NCBI GenBank assembly: GCA_013389105.1
Contig: JACADZ010000055.1
Span: 1 to 61,356, forward strand
Length of the DNA stretch: 61,356 nt
Direction of reading: 5' to 3'
Origin: Parvularculaceae bacterium
GTDB lineage: Bacteria > Pseudomonadota > Alphaproteobacteria > Caulobacterales > Parvularculaceae
Notes under the pieces: model-generated
Told to the model about the DNA's origin: nothing
Seen by the model: only the letters and a program-made list of their open reading frames with translations
Databases searched by the model: none
In this document: positions 52,832-61,356 of the stretch, in pieces
How positions within the stretch are numbered: the stretch's first letter is position 1
Layout of the letters: every line of letters begins with the position of its first letter
Program-made: the position numbers and the translations under genes

Positions 52832-53763
52832 GACGCCATCCCCTGCATCAGCAGGTCGAGCTGCGCGCTGGCGCGTTCCTGAGGAGAACCGCGCGAGGGC
52901 GCGCCGCCCAGAACATGCGTCCACATCGCCTGCAGGACGAGCGGCCCCATGACGGCGCGCGCGCCAAGAACCGGATCGACCTTGCGGAAGACGCCCCGCG
53001 CGACGCCCGCCTCGATCAGCGAGGCGACGGCGCCGAGGGCTTCCTCGACCACATGCTCGCGGTAATAGGCCCCGATCTCGGGGAACCGCGGCGCGACCGA
53101 AAGCACGATCCGCGGGGCGGCGAACATGCGCGGGTTCTCAAACAGCGTCGTCATCGCGGCGATGATGCCCCCGATCGTGGCCGCCGGATTGTCTTTGCCT
53201 TCGTCGGCGAGGACGCGCGTCAGCCGCGCGAAGGGCGCGATCTCGCGCTCGATCAGCGCGCGGAGCAACGCCTCCTTGCTTTCAAAATAGAGATAGAGCC
53301 CCGCCTTCGAGATGCCGGCGCGGCGCGCCACGTCGTCGACCGGCGTCGCTTCGAAGCCCTGCTCGGTGAAGGCGGCGAGCGCCGCGTCGAGAATCTCGTC
53401 GGGCCGCGCCTCCGCCCGCCGGCGCCATCTGGGTTCCGGCGCGGCGTCGGATGAGACCTGCGCCTTCGCGCCGGCGTCCTCCTCCCGGCGGCGAAGCCGA
53501 GGGGGGAAGGCAGACAAAGGGGGGTGCGCTCCGGGTTTATCGAACGCAAGCGCGTCGAAGGCTTTCACGATCGGGGCGCCGCCCCGGAATTTGGTTTCCG
53601 GCGCGCGGCGGAAGGCGCTGATTTCTGGGGACTCGCTCGATGCGGCCTTGTCCGGGACGGGCGCCTGCCGCGGGCCAGGAGCGGACCGCGGCGGGCGGCG
53701 GGGCGAGGCGGCGCCATCTTGCGCCTTCGACCGCTTCCTCGATTTTCCGCTGTCCTGGCCCAC
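52828..53763 (-). CDS. TetR-family repressor with long N-terminal extension
   Basis: 311 aa from a GTG at 53763 that has a perfect AGGAGG six bases upstream. The TetR DNA-binding domain is at about residues 120-170 (ILDAALAAFTEQGFEATPVDDVARRAGISKAGLYLYFESKEALL), followed by a helical ligand domain. The preceding 118 residues are Arg/Pro-rich, without a recognised domain, and unusual for the family. It is expected to repress itself and the coupled membrane-fusion gene through the palindrome at 53775-53798. Confidence 0.86.
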   Translation of the reverse strand: MGQDSGKSRKRSKAQDGAASPRRPPRSAPGPRQAPVPDKAASSESPEISAFRRAPETKFRGGAPIVKAFDALAFDKPGAHPPLSAFPPRLRRREEDAGAKAQVSSDAAPEPRWRRRAEARPDEILDAALAAFTEQGFEATPVDDVARRAGISKAGLYLYFESKEALLRALIEREIAPFARLTRVLADEGKDNPAATIGGIIAAMTTLFENPRMFAAPRIVLSVAPRFPEIGAYYREHVVEEALGAVASLIEAGVARGVFRKVDPVLGARAVMGPLVLQAMWTHVLGGAPSRGSPQERASAQLDLLMQGMAS

Positions 53764-53774
53764 GACTGGCCTCC

Positions 53775-53798
53775 TAATAACTGACCGGTAAGTTATTA
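53775..53798. promoter_or_regulatory. TetR operator (24-bp palindrome)
   Basis: TAATAACT and AGTTATTA half-sites flank GACCGGTA with only one mismatched pair over 24 bases and an ACCGGT centre. It lies 12 bases upstream of the TetR GTG start and touches its AGGAGG, the position expected for autorepression. The remaining gap (53799-54054) shows no supported gene. Confidence 0.75.
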
Positions 53799-54054
53799 AG
53801 AACGCGGTCAAGGTTCAAGCCCCCGGCGGTTGTATTTTTCTCCGATAAGTCGCTCCGGGGCGGGCGGGGTCTCGACATAGGGGCGCGCGCGGTCCCGAAG
53901 GGATCTTCTGTCGTAACCCGGGTCATTTGCCGAGGCGCAACGGCGGCGCGAAACTGCAACAGACCTAGGCGGCTCCTCTCCTACTTTCGTCGAGAGGAAC
54001 CACGTCTGCGAGACGGTCGGTCAGGGTCGCCGACGGAGATCGGAAGGCGCCCGG

Positions 54055-54540
54055 CTAGCAGCCGCCGACCACAGGTCCGAGCGTGACCTCGCCATTCTGC
54101 TGGTTGATGGCCATTATCTGCTCAGCGCCCTTCGAATACGTAAGCTGGCAGACCGTAACTGGCCCGCTTTGCAAAACGAACTGAACATCCGCTACGTGAG
54201 GGCTGTCACTGGGAACGCAGGTAGTGGTTGCGATCGGCCTCCCGCGAGTGGCGTTACGCCTCGCTTCCTGAATTCTGGCTTCAGCAATGTCCTTTCCGGC
54301 GGCGTCCTTTATGGCGACCGCAGTCGCACTAACGGGCTCGCCGTTCGACAAAATCAATGCGACTAGCGAGTGCTCTTTGCCCGTTTTTTGGTCCCTCGTA
54401 ACCGCTAGAAAACGTTCAACTTGAATCCTTTTTGCACTGGGTTCGCCAGCAATGGCCTGTGGAACGGCTAAACCAGGGGAAACAAGCGCGGCCAGCGCAA
54501 CAAGAACAGCAAACGGACCCTTAAAGCGAATGTCCATCAT
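54055..54540 (-). CDS. Secreted protein of unknown function
   Basis: 161 aa. Signal peptide at residues 1-31 (ending AIAGE). The mature part is a small beta-rich protein with three Cys (TTTCVP, VTVCQL, GGC at the C-terminus). No family recognised. Base composition is lower in GC than the neighbours, as for the unknown gene at 21930. Two start codons (M1, M2) are adjacent. The 96 bases upstream are AT-rich and may contain its promoter. Confidence 0.65.
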   Translation of the reverse strand: MMDIRFKGPFAVLVALAALVSPGLAVPQAIAGEPSAKRIQVERFLAVTRDQKTGKEHSLVALILSNGEPVSATAVAIKDAAGKDIAEARIQEARRNATRGRPIATTTCVPSDSPHVADVQFVLQSGPVTVCQLTYSKGAEQIMAINQQNGEVTLGPVVGGC

Positions 54541-54636
54541 AGTGCGTTCCTAAACGCTGCGCGTTGGAAATACGCCACCCCCTTTGCTCGTTAATATAGA
54601 AAGCAAGCAATCTAACAATAAGAAATAGAAATGCGG

Positions 54637-55599
54637 CTAATATCGCACCAGCGCCGCGCCCCAGGCGAGCCCGCCGCCGAGCGCGGCGAAGGCGAGGAGT
54701 TCGCCGCGCTTGATTCGGCCGTCGCGGATGCCGGCGTCGAGGGCGAGCGGGATCGAGGCCGCCGACGTATTGGCGTGGCGGTCGATGGTCACGATAATTT
54801 TCTCGCTGTCGAGGTCGAGACGCTTGGCGCAGGCTTCGATGATGCGGATGTTGGCCTGGTGCGGCACGAACCAGTCGATGTCCTTGAGGCGCACATTCGA
54901 CTTGCGCGCCACTTCGATGACGGAATTGGAGATGTTCTCGACGGCGTTGCGGAAGACTTCCTTGCCGTTCATGCGCACCTTGCCGACGGTCGCGGTCGTC
55001 GACGGGCCGCCGTCGGAATAGAGGTGCTTGGCCAGTCGTCCGTCCGCGGAGATATGGGCGCCGACGACGCCCCGCCCCGTCCCGGTCTCGCCGGAGAGCA
55101 CCACCGCCCCGGCGCCGTCTCCGAACAGCACGCAGGTCGCCCGGTCGGTCCAGTCGAGAAAGCAGGAGAGCTTTTCGGCGCCGATGACGAGCGCATGCCG
55201 CACCTCGCCCGCCGCGATGAATTTGTGGGCGATCGACAGCGCGTAGATGAAGCCGCCGCAGGCGGCCGAGACGTCGAAGGCCGGGCATGGCGGGACGGCG
55301 AGCTTTTCCTGCACGTAAACGGCCGAGGCCGGGAAGGTCTTGTCGCCGGTGACGGTCGCCAGAATGATAAGGCCGATGTCCTCGGGCCGGACTCCCGCGG
55401 CCGCCATCGCGCGCCGCGCCGCCGCCGCGCCCATGTCGGATACCGCCTCGCCCTCGGCGGCGAAGTGCCGGGCGCCGATGCCGGATCGCGAGCGGATCCA
55501 GTCGTCGGAGGTCTCGACGATTTTCGCCAGATCGTCATTGGTGACGCGACGCGCCGGCAAATGGGATCCGACGCCGGAAATGACCGACTCGATTTTCAT
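54637..55599 (-). CDS. fabH: 3-oxoacyl-ACP synthase III
   Basis: 320 aa from the ATG at 55599. Catalytic triad: Cys114 in DVSAACGGFIYAL, His in VPHQANIRII and Asn in RHANTSAASIP; the C-terminal GGGLAWGAALVRY is typical. It condenses acetyl-CoA with malonyl-ACP to start fatty acid synthesis. It is not next to plsX or other fab genes here. Confidence 0.95.
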   Translation of the reverse strand: MKIESVISGVGSHLPARRVTNDDLAKIVETSDDWIRSRSGIGARHFAAEGEAVSDMGAAAARRAMAAAGVRPEDIGLIILATVTGDKTFPASAVYVQEKLAVPPCPAFDVSAACGGFIYALSIAHKFIAAGEVRHALVIGAEKLSCFLDWTDRATCVLFGDGAGAVVLSGETGTGRGVVGAHISADGRLAKHLYSDGGPSTTATVGKVRMNGKEVFRNAVENISNSVIEVARKSNVRLKDIDWFVPHQANIRIIEACAKRLDLDSEKIIVTIDRHANTSAASIPLALDAGIRDGRIKRGELLAFAALGGGLAWGAALVRY

Positions 55600-55693
55600 G
55601 CCGCCGCCGCCCGCTGCAACGCAACCCGCCCCATAGGGAACAGAATGGCATGAAATTGCTGCACCGCCTAGCGAGCCGCAACGCTCCTGCGCC

Positions 55694-57355
55694 CTACTTC
55701 GCGCCCTGTTTGGGTTTGTGGACGACCTGAAGGTTGAGGACCTCCGGAAGTTGTTCCGGGTCCCCTGCCATCGCCGCCAGGGGGACCGGCGCCGCGGGCT
55801 TCGCCGAGATTTCGAGCGATCCGCCCTCGCCCACGAAATCCGCGACGGCGTCCACATAGTCGGCAAGGCGCGGGTTCGCGACCGCGAACGCCGCGCCGGA
55901 AAGGCGCACCATCGCCGGCGCGTTCTTGCGAAGCTCAGCTCCCGTGCCGCCCATTTCGATCGCTGAAATGTCGAAGACCGCGTCGAGCAGCTTCTTGTCG
56001 GTCAGCGTCATGGCGAAGCTGTCGAGCCGGGCGAATTTCGCGAAGATGTCGCTCTCGTTCGCCGCCTGCGCCGCCGACATCTTCTTCAGGTCCCAGCCCG
56101 AGATCGCCGCATCAAGCTTGAAGTCCGCGAGCTTGTCCGAGAGGAATGCGCTCTTGAGCGTTGCGCCGCCCCGGTTCGGGTCCCAGTCCCAGGCGAAGTC
56201 GGCGGACGCCTTCACGTCGCCAAGGCCGTGCGCCTTGAGGACGTCGAGCAGTTTCGTCTCGCCCGCGCCGGCATAGGCGGTGAAATCATAGACGAGGCCT
56301 TTGGTCTGGCTGCGGATCTTCGCCGGCGCCAGCCAGACGAAATCCATCACCGGGACGCTCACTTCATCGGCGGACATCGCCTTTCTGCCGTTGATGTAAG
56401 TGGTCGCGCCGAGAGCCTTGATCGAACCGAGGTCGATGAGATCGCGGGCGCTCATGGGCGGGCGCTCCTTCTTGACGCCGTAAGCCATGAGGCCAGACAG
56501 GTCGACGGCGCGCCACTCGAACGACTTGATGGTCACGCGCTGCTTGTCGGGCGCGACCATGCCCTTGAGCGGCCCCGTGATCATCGCCCCGAACGGGCCG
56601 CCGGCGGCGTTGTCCATGAGCGCGTCGGCCGACGCAGGCCGGTCGAGTTCATAGGCGACGTCGCGGGCGAGCAGCGCGCCGAGCTTGCCCCCGCCGACGC
56701 CGACGATGCGGATATCGGGAACCTTCAGCGCGAACGCGCCGTCCTCGCCGACTTTCTCGGCCGCCGAAAAGTCCTTGAAGTAGAGCCCCGCGTACTCGAA
56801 GGCGTTGAAGAAGATCGCGAGATTTTCCTCTTCATTCGGAACAAAACCGCCGCGGCGCAGACGGAACTGGTCCAACTCGACGGCGCCGATCGACGCGCCC
56901 GCTGCGGCGTCCGCCGGCTTCACGCCGAAGAGCCGCACGCGCTCGAACAGCTTTTCGAAGGGCGCATCGACGGCCGGGGTTTCGACGGCCTTCACGCGGG
57001 CGATCGCCTCCATGTCGACGCCGTAGAGTTCGGCGCGTTCGATGGTGAAGCCGTCATTTTCGTCGTCGCCGGGCGTGCGATCGGCGAATGTGAGGCCCGT
57101 GACCACGGTCGCGCCGAGGCGCCTGTCGAATGTCGCCTTCACGTAGGTCGGGCGAGCCGGTTCCGGAATGAGAGAGAGGAGTTCGTCGACATCGATTTCC
57201 TCGGCGCCCTTCAGCGCGAAGGGCCGGTCGAGCGGCGACGGCGCCGAGATATCCGCCGCGCCCCGCGCCGCGACCGCTCCGCCGCCCGCGTCCTTCCTCC
57301 CGCAGGCGCCGATGGCGACGGCGAGACAGGCGAGGAGGATGGCGGTCATGCGCAT
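55694..57355 (-). CDS. Large lipoprotein of unknown function
   Basis: 553 aa. Lipobox IGAC with Cys18. The mature part is an elongated beta-rich protein with repeated short motifs such as [40 protein letters not shown] and [16 protein letters not shown], reminiscent of YdgA/AsmA-like envelope proteins, but no family match was recognised. Start ATG at 57355. It follows tlpA by 79 bases on the same strand. Confidence 0.78.
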   Translation of the reverse strand: MRMTAILLACLAVAIGACGRKDAGGGAVAARGAADISAPSPLDRPFALKGAEEIDVDELLSLIPEPARPTYVKATFDRRLGATVVTGLTFADRTPGDDENDGFTIERAELYGVDMEAIARVKAVETPAVDAPFEKLFERVRLFGVKPADAAAGASIGAVELDQFRLRRGGFVPNEEENLAIFFNAFEYAGLYFKDFSAAEKVGEDGAFALKVPDIRIVGVGGGKLGALLARDVAYELDRPASADALMDNAAGGPFGAMITGPLKGMVAPDKQRVTIKSFEWRAVDLSGLMAYGVKKERPPMSARDLIDLGSIKALGATTYINGRKAMSADEVSVPVMDFVWLAPAKIRSQTKGLVYDFTAYAGAGETKLLDVLKAHGLGDVKASADFAWDWDPNRGGATLKSAFLSDKLADFKLDAAISGWDLKKMSAAQAANESDIFAKFARLDSFAMTLTDKKLLDAVFDISAIEMGGTGAELRKNAPAMVRLSGAAFAVANPRLADYVDAVADFVGEGGSLEISAKPAAPVPLAAMAGDPEQLPEVLNLQVVHKPKQGAK

Positions 57356-57434
57356 GGGACGCTCCAAATGGGGGGGCGCCCGGACGGCGCGGTTAAGCAG
57401 CGGTTCTCGCGGGTTTCCATTCTTGCCGCAAGCC

Positions 57435-58043
57435 TTAGCGCGGCGAGGCGGCGATGGCGTTGGTGATGAGCGCGCGGGCTTCGGGGCTCTGCCAGTCCGC
57501 CTCCCCGACCAGGCGCCCGATCTCACGCCCGCGCCGGTCGTAAAGAATGCTGACGGGCAGGACGTTGGCGCCGCCGACCGAGCTGACCAGGGCGAGCCTC
57601 GGGTCTTGGTAGAGCGCGAGGTTCTCGATTCCGAGGCGGTCCAGAAACCGGCGCGCGACCTCGGGCCCGCGAGCGTCGGCGGCGATGGCGACGACTTGGA
57701 AATCCTCGCCGCCGAGCGCGCCCTGCAGCCTGTCGAGCGAGGGAAGCTCTTCAAGGCAGGGCGGGCACCAGGTCGCCCAGAAGTTCACCAGCACGACCTT
57801 GCCGCGAAACACGCCAAGGCTGGTCGGGGCGCCGTCGATCTCGAACGGGATGTCCGGCGCCGCGGTCGCCTGCAGCGCGTACTGGAACTTCGCGACTTCG
57901 CCGGTCAGGAGCGACGGATCCCTGAGCTTGGGCGCGCCCGCGTCAGGCTTTACGCTGGCGGCGACGATGACGTAGAGGACGGCGATCGCGCCGACCGCGC
58001 CGAGCACGAGCAGCAGGAACCGCGGGGTCAGGAAAGCTCGCAA
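57435..58043 (-). CDS. tlpA: TlpA-family thiol:disulfide oxidoreductase
   Basis: 202 aa. One N-terminal membrane anchor (about 8-30), then a periplasmic thioredoxin domain with WCPPC in [17 protein letters not shown] and the cis-Pro region VLPVSILYD. TlpA proteins reduce apo-cytochrome c or Cu-site partners in respiratory assembly. The start is TTG at 58043; GGGAG lies nine bases upstream, inside the palindrome at 58050-58063. Divergent from argH across 30 bases, an order common in rhizobia. Confidence 0.88.
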   Translation of the reverse strand: MRAFLTPRFLLLVLGAVGAIAVLYVIVAASVKPDAGAPKLRDPSLLTGEVAKFQYALQATAAPDIPFEIDGAPTSLGVFRGKVVLVNFWATWCPPCLEELPSLDRLQGALGGEDFQVVAIAADARGPEVARRFLDRLGIENLALYQDPRLALVSSVGGANVLPVSILYDRRGREIGRLVGEADWQSPEARALITNAIAASPR

Positions 58044-58049
58044 TGCAGG

Positions 58050-58063
58050 CGTCTCCCGAGACG
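58050..58063. promoter_or_regulatory. Palindrome in the tlpA-argH divergent gap
   Basis: CGTCTC and GAGACG separated by two bases, within the 30-base gap between the starts of tlpA and argH. It overlaps the tlpA ribosome-binding site. It may be an operator or a chance hairpin. Confidence 0.35.
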
Positions 58064-58073
58064 ATTGAAAATC

Positions 58074-59501
58074 ATGACCGACGACGGCTCAACTAAGGCG
58101 CCCGGAGCGACCAACGCAATGTGGGGCGGGCGCTTCTCCGCAGGTCCCGCCGCCGTCATGGCTGAAATCAACGCCTCGATCGACGTCGACAGGCGGCTCT
58201 GGCGCGAGGACATCGCCGGCTCGAAAGCCCACGCCGCCATGCTCGCCGCGGTCGGCGTCATTTCCGTTGAGGATTTTCGCGCTATCGACGCCGGCCTTGA
58301 CGCCGTCGCCGCGGAAATCGAGTCCGGGCGCTTCGCGTTCAGCAAGACGCATGAAGACATCCACCTCAATATCGAGGCGCGCCTTAAGGAGCTCATCGGC
58401 GAGCCGGCGTCGCGACTACACGCCGCGCGCTCGCGCAACGATCAGGTGGCGACGGACTTCCGGCTCTGGGTGCGGCGCGCCTGCGACGAGACCGCCGCCG
58501 CCGTCCGCGACCTGCAGCAGGCGCTCGCCGAGCGCGAGCGCGAACACGCCGCGACCGTGATGACCGGCTACACGCATCTCCAGCCGGCGCAGCCGATCAC
58601 GTTCGGCCATCATCTCCTCGCCTATGTCGAGATGCTCGCGCGCGACCGCTCGCGCTTCATCGACGCGCGCGCGCGCCTCAACGAATGTCCGCTCGGCGCG
58701 GCGGCCCTCGCGGGCACCTCGTTTCCGATCGACCGAAGTCGGACCGCCGCGGCGCTCGGCTTCGACCGGCCGACGGCCAACTCCCTCGATTCCGTCTCCG
58801 CGCGCGATTTCGCGCTCGAGGCGCTCGCCGCCGCCTCGATTCTGGCGAGCCATCTGTCGCGCCTCGCCGAGGAGATCGTATTGTGGACCTCGCCCCATTT
58901 CGGCTTCGTGCGCTTGTCGGACGCGTTTTCGACCGGGTCCTCGATCATGCCGCAGAAGCGCAATCCGGACGCCGCCGAGCTCTGCCGCGCCAAGGTCGGA
59001 CGCATCGCCGGCTCGTTCATCAGCCTGCTGATGGTCATGAAAGGCCTTCCCCTCGCCTATTCAAAAGACATGCAGGAGGACAAGGCGGCGACCTTCCAGG
59101 CCTTCGACGACCTCGCGCTTGCGCTCGCCGCCATGGCGGGGATGGTCCGCGACATGTCGCCGGACGCGGCGCGGATGCGCGCGGCCGCCTCGGCCGGCTT
59201 TTCGACGGCGACCGACCTCGCCGACTGGCTGGTGCGCGCCCTCGCCATGCCGTTCCGCGACGCCCACCACGTCGCCGGGCGCATCGTGGCGCTCGCCGAG
59301 AAGAAAGGCGTTCGGCTCGACGAAATGAGGCTCGAGGACATGCGCCACGTCGAGCCCCGGATTGACGAGCGGGCGTTCGGCGTCCTCGGCGTCGACGCGT
59401 CGGTCGCCTCGCGAGACTCCTTCGGCGGCACGGCCCCCGATAATGTGCGCGCCGCCGCCGACGCCTGGCTCGAGAAGCTGCAAACGGAGAAGCCCCGATG
59501 A
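58074..59501 (+). CDS. argH: Argininosuccinate lyase
   Basis: 475 aa from the ATG at 58074. Fumarase/aspartase superfamily with WGGRFSAGP near residue 17, [15 protein letters not shown] ([11 protein letters not shown]) and the signature [12 protein letters not shown]. It splits argininosuccinate into arginine and fumarate. The stop overlaps the lptM start (ATGA). Confidence 0.97.
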   Translation: MTDDGSTKAPGATNAMWGGRFSAGPAAVMAEINASIDVDRRLWREDIAGSKAHAAMLAAVGVISVEDFRAIDAGLDAVAAEIESGRFAFSKTHEDIHLNIEARLKELIGEPASRLHAARSRNDQVATDFRLWVRRACDETAAAVRDLQQALAEREREHAATVMTGYTHLQPAQPITFGHHLLAYVEMLARDRSRFIDARARLNECPLGAAALAGTSFPIDRSRTAAALGFDRPTANSLDSVSARDFALEALAAASILASHLSRLAEEIVLWTSPHFGFVRLSDAFSTGSSIMPQKRNPDAAELCRAKVGRIAGSFISLLMVMKGLPLAYSKDMQEDKAATFQAFDDLALALAAMAGMVRDMSPDAARMRAAASAGFSTATDLADWLVRALAMPFRDAHHVAGRIVALAEKKGVRLDEMRLEDMRHVEPRIDERAFGVLGVDASVASRDSFGGTAPDNVRAAADAWLEKLQTEKPR

Positions 59502-59620
59502 GATTGCTCGTTGTCGCGCTGGCCGGCGCGCTGCTCTTGACCGCCTGCGGCAAGAAGGCGCCGCTGCGCCCGCCGCCCTCCGGCGAAACGCCGGCGGCCG
59601 CGGCGGCGGAGGCCCGCTAG
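59498..59620 (+). CDS. lptM: LPS translocon maturation lipoprotein LptM
   Basis: 40 aa. Signal [17 protein letters not shown] with lipobox LTAC (Cys17), then [10 protein letters not shown], the conserved G-x-K-x-P-L-x-x-P of the YifL/LptM family, and a short Ala-rich tail. LptM is an outer-membrane lipoprotein that helps LptD mature. Overlaps argH by ATGA and precedes lysA by one base, the classic argH-lptM-lysA order. Confidence 0.88.
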   Translation: MRLLVVALAGALLLTACGKKAPLRPPPSGETPAAAAAEAR

Positions 59621-59621
59621 C

Positions 59622-60875
59622 TTGCACCACTTCGCCTACCGCGACGATATTCTTCATGCGGAGGATGTCAGCCTCGAGGCGATCGCGGACGCGGTCGGGA
59701 CGCCGTTCTACGCCTATTCGCGGGCGACGCTCCTTCGACACTATGACGTGCTTGCCCGAGCGCTCGCCGATCTTAATCCGCTGATCGCCTATTCGGTGAA
59801 GGCCTCGCCCAACATCGCGCTGATCGCCCTCCTCGCCCGCAGGGGCGCGGGCGCCGACGTGGTCTCCGGCGGCGAGCTCATGCGCGCCCTCAAGGCCGGG
59901 GTTCCGCCGGGCCGCATCGTCTTTTCCGGCGTCGGCAAGACCCGCGAGGAGATGCGCCTCGCGCTCGAGGCGGGCATTCACCAGTTCAATGTCGAATCGG
60001 AGGGCGAACTCGGCGCGCTGAACGAGGTCGCCCTGGCGATGGGCGCCGTCGCGCCGATCGCCTTCCGCATCAATCCGGACGTAAAGGCCGGCGGCCACGA
60101 AAAAATCTCGACCGGCAAGGCCGAGGACAAGTTCGGCGTGCCGATCGCGCGGGCGCGCGCGATTTACGGGGCCGCCGCGCGTCTTCAGGGCGTCGCGGTA
60201 AAGGGCGTCGATCTCCATATCGGGTCGCAGATTTCCGATCTCGACCCATTCCGCATCGCCTTTTCGCGCGTTGCTGAACTTGTGATGGACCTGCGCGCCG
60301 ACGGCCATGCGATCGAACGCCTCGACGTCGGCGGCGGCCTCGCCGTTCCGTACGGGAACAATGGCGATCCGCCGCATCCGGAGCAATATGCCGCCGTGGT
60401 TCGCGAGATTGCCGCGCCGCAGGGGCTGCGACTTATCATCGAGCCCGGACGCCTCATCGCCGCCAACGCCGGCGTGCTGGTTTCGCGCGTCCTTTACGTG
60501 AAGGAAGGCGCCGCCCGCCGGATCCTCGTCATCGACGCCGGCATGAACGACCTCATTCGCCCGGCATTCTACGACGCCTATCACGCGATCGAGCCGGCGC
60601 GCCGCAAACCGGGACCGACGTCGCCTTGCGACGTGGTCGGGCCGGTCTGCGAATCCTCGGACCGTTTCGCGAAAGACCGGCCGCTGCCGGAACTGGGCGC
60701 GGGCGACCTCCTCGCCTTCATGACCGCCGGCGCCTACGGCGCCTCGCAGGCGTCGGAATACAACTCGCGCCCGCTTGTCCCCGAGGTGCTCGTCGCCGGC
60801 GCCCGCTTCGACGTCATCCGCCGCCGCCCGACCTTCGATGAGATGATCGCGCGGGAAAGCCTGCCGCCGTCATGA
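59622..60875 (+). CDS. lysA: Diaminopimelate decarboxylase
   Basis: 417 aa from a TTG at 59622. PLP lysine Lys60 in AYSVKASPN; glycine-rich phosphate site near DVGGGLAVPYG; EPGRLIAANAG and VVGPVCESSDRFAKDR (catalytic Cys) and the final GAYGASQASEYNSRP. It makes lysine from meso-DAP. Third member of the argH-lptM-lysA unit. Confidence 0.96.
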   Translation: MHHFAYRDDILHAEDVSLEAIADAVGTPFYAYSRATLLRHYDVLARALADLNPLIAYSVKASPNIALIALLARRGAGADVVSGGELMRALKAGVPPGRIVFSGVGKTREEMRLALEAGIHQFNVESEGELGALNEVALAMGAVAPIAFRINPDVKAGGHEKISTGKAEDKFGVPIARARAIYGAAARLQGVAVKGVDLHIGSQISDLDPFRIAFSRVAELVMDLRADGHAIERLDVGGGLAVPYGNNGDPPHPEQYAAVVREIAAPQGLRLIIEPGRLIAANAGVLVSRVLYVKEGAARRILVIDAGMNDLIRPAFYDAYHAIEPARRKPGPTSPCDVVGPVCESSDRFAKDRPLPELGAGDLLAFMTAGAYGASQASEYNSRPLVPEVLVAGARFDVIRRRPTFDEMIARESLPPS

Positions 60876-60924
60876 CTGCGGCGCGCGCTTGCAGGGCGCC
60901 GGCGGCCGTCTCAGACTTCCGCGC

Positions 60925-61356
60925 ATGATCCCGCTCGATCCCAAGACGCGCCCGCTTCTCGACCTCATCGCCGCGCTCGGCGAGCCGCCGCCCTCGCAGC
61001 AGACGCCGGCCGAATTCCGCGCGCGCCGCGAGCGCGGGCGCGAGATCGTGAACGCGCCCTGGACGGAGCCTGCAGTCGTGCGCGAGATCGAGGTTCAAGG
61101 GGCCGACGGACCGCTCCGCGCGCGTCTCTATGACCAGAGCGACGCCCAAGGTCGCCCGACGCTCGTTTATTTCCACGGCGGCGGATTCGTTTACGGCAGT
61201 CTCGATTCCCACCACCCCGTGTGCTGCCGGCTCGCGCTCGCCGGCGACTTGCGCGTGATCTCGGTCGATTATCGTCTCGCGCCTGAAGCGCCTTTTCCAG
61301 CGCCTCATCAGGATGCGATCGCCGCCGCGACTTTCGTGATCGAGAACGCCGCGCGC
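60925..61356 (+). CDS. Alpha/beta hydrolase of the hormone-sensitive lipase type (N-terminal part)
   Basis: The first 144 codons from the ATG at 60925; the gene runs off the window edge. The HSL-family oxyanion-hole motif HGGGFVYGS is at about residue 87 and the typical SVDYRLAPEAPFPAPHQDA follows. The catalytic Ser/Asp/His are outside the window. Probably a carboxylesterase. Confidence 0.85.
   Translation, partial: MIPLDPKTRPLLDLIAALGEPPPSQQTPAEFRARRERGREIVNAPWTEPAVVREIEVQGADGPLRARLYDQSDAQGRPTLVYFHGGGFVYGSLDSHHPVCCRLALAGDLRVISVDYRLAPEAPFPAPHQDAIAAATFVIENAAR

Noticed and set aside
59061-60584. Minus-strand open frame of 507 codons opposite argH, lptM and lysA
   Set aside because: Spans three certain plus-strand genes; shadow frame.

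Overview
The window is about 61 kb of very GC-rich DNA with almost wall-to-wall genes and reads as chromosome of an alphaproteobacterium. The pointers are a TrcR (DUF1013) cell-cycle regulator, a glnB-glnA unit, ruvCAB followed by ybgC-tolQRAB-pal-cpoB-tilS-ftsH-folP-glmM, argH-lptM-lysA, a COQ4-type ubiquinone protein, two short DUF465 proteins, and many GTG/TTG starts. Gene order around tol-pal and argH resembles Hyphomicrobiales (Rhizobiales) and related orders, but I cannot name a genus. I see no rRNA, CRISPR array, insertion sequence or prophage. There is one tRNA gene, Thr(GGT).

Layout. 0-10 kb: a secreted serine hydrolase, a TRIC-type channel, tRNA-Thr, two M24 prolidase-type peptidases, a PcrA/UvrD helicase and the L11 methyltransferase PrmA. 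9.7-21.5 kb: glnA/glnB, NAD(P)HX repair enzyme Nnr, a LuxR-type regulator, methionine aminopeptidase, a 33-residue membrane ORF, a tandem PepSY-like secreted protein, a quinone oxidoreductase, TrcR with a structured leader, an SDR that has lost its Tyr/Lys pair, ubiX with DUF465 neighbours, and nrdB behind a pair of NrdR boxes. 21.5-24.8 kb: thioesterase, secreted unknown protein, VapBC toxin-antitoxin, and sucC without sucD.

24.9-31.8 kb is the least explained part. A translationally coupled pair (polysaccharide pyruvyl transferase-like protein and a CoF420-hydrogenase beta-like Fe-S protein) is divergent from three consecutive cysteine-free, helix-rich genes: a 397-aa helical protein, a 314-aa protein with one membrane span, and a 506-aa coiled coil ending in a Gly/Arg-rich tail. 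An ExoD-family protein follows on the other strand. This is my best candidate for an undescribed system, probably acting at the cell envelope.

32-53 kb is conserved housekeeping: cmk-rpsA, thiD, the glmM-folP-ftsH-tilS block, the complete Tol-Pal system, the RuvCAB Holliday-junction machinery, thiE and COQ4. 51.9-61 kb holds a TetR regulator coupled to an orphan membrane-fusion lipoprotein with a clear operator, fabH, a large unknown lipoprotein, TlpA, argH-lptM-lysA (arginine and lysine synthesis plus an LPS-translocon maturation lipoprotein), and the start of an HSL-type hydrolase cut by the window edge.

Several regulatory sites could be placed by eye: NrdR boxes at nrdB, a sigma-32-like promoter at ftsH, a TetR operator, a Rho-independent terminator after pal, terminators after glnA and rpsA, a hairpin over the cmk ribosome-binding site, and structured leaders at trcR and rpsA. 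All family assignments rest on recognising sequence motifs; no database search was run.
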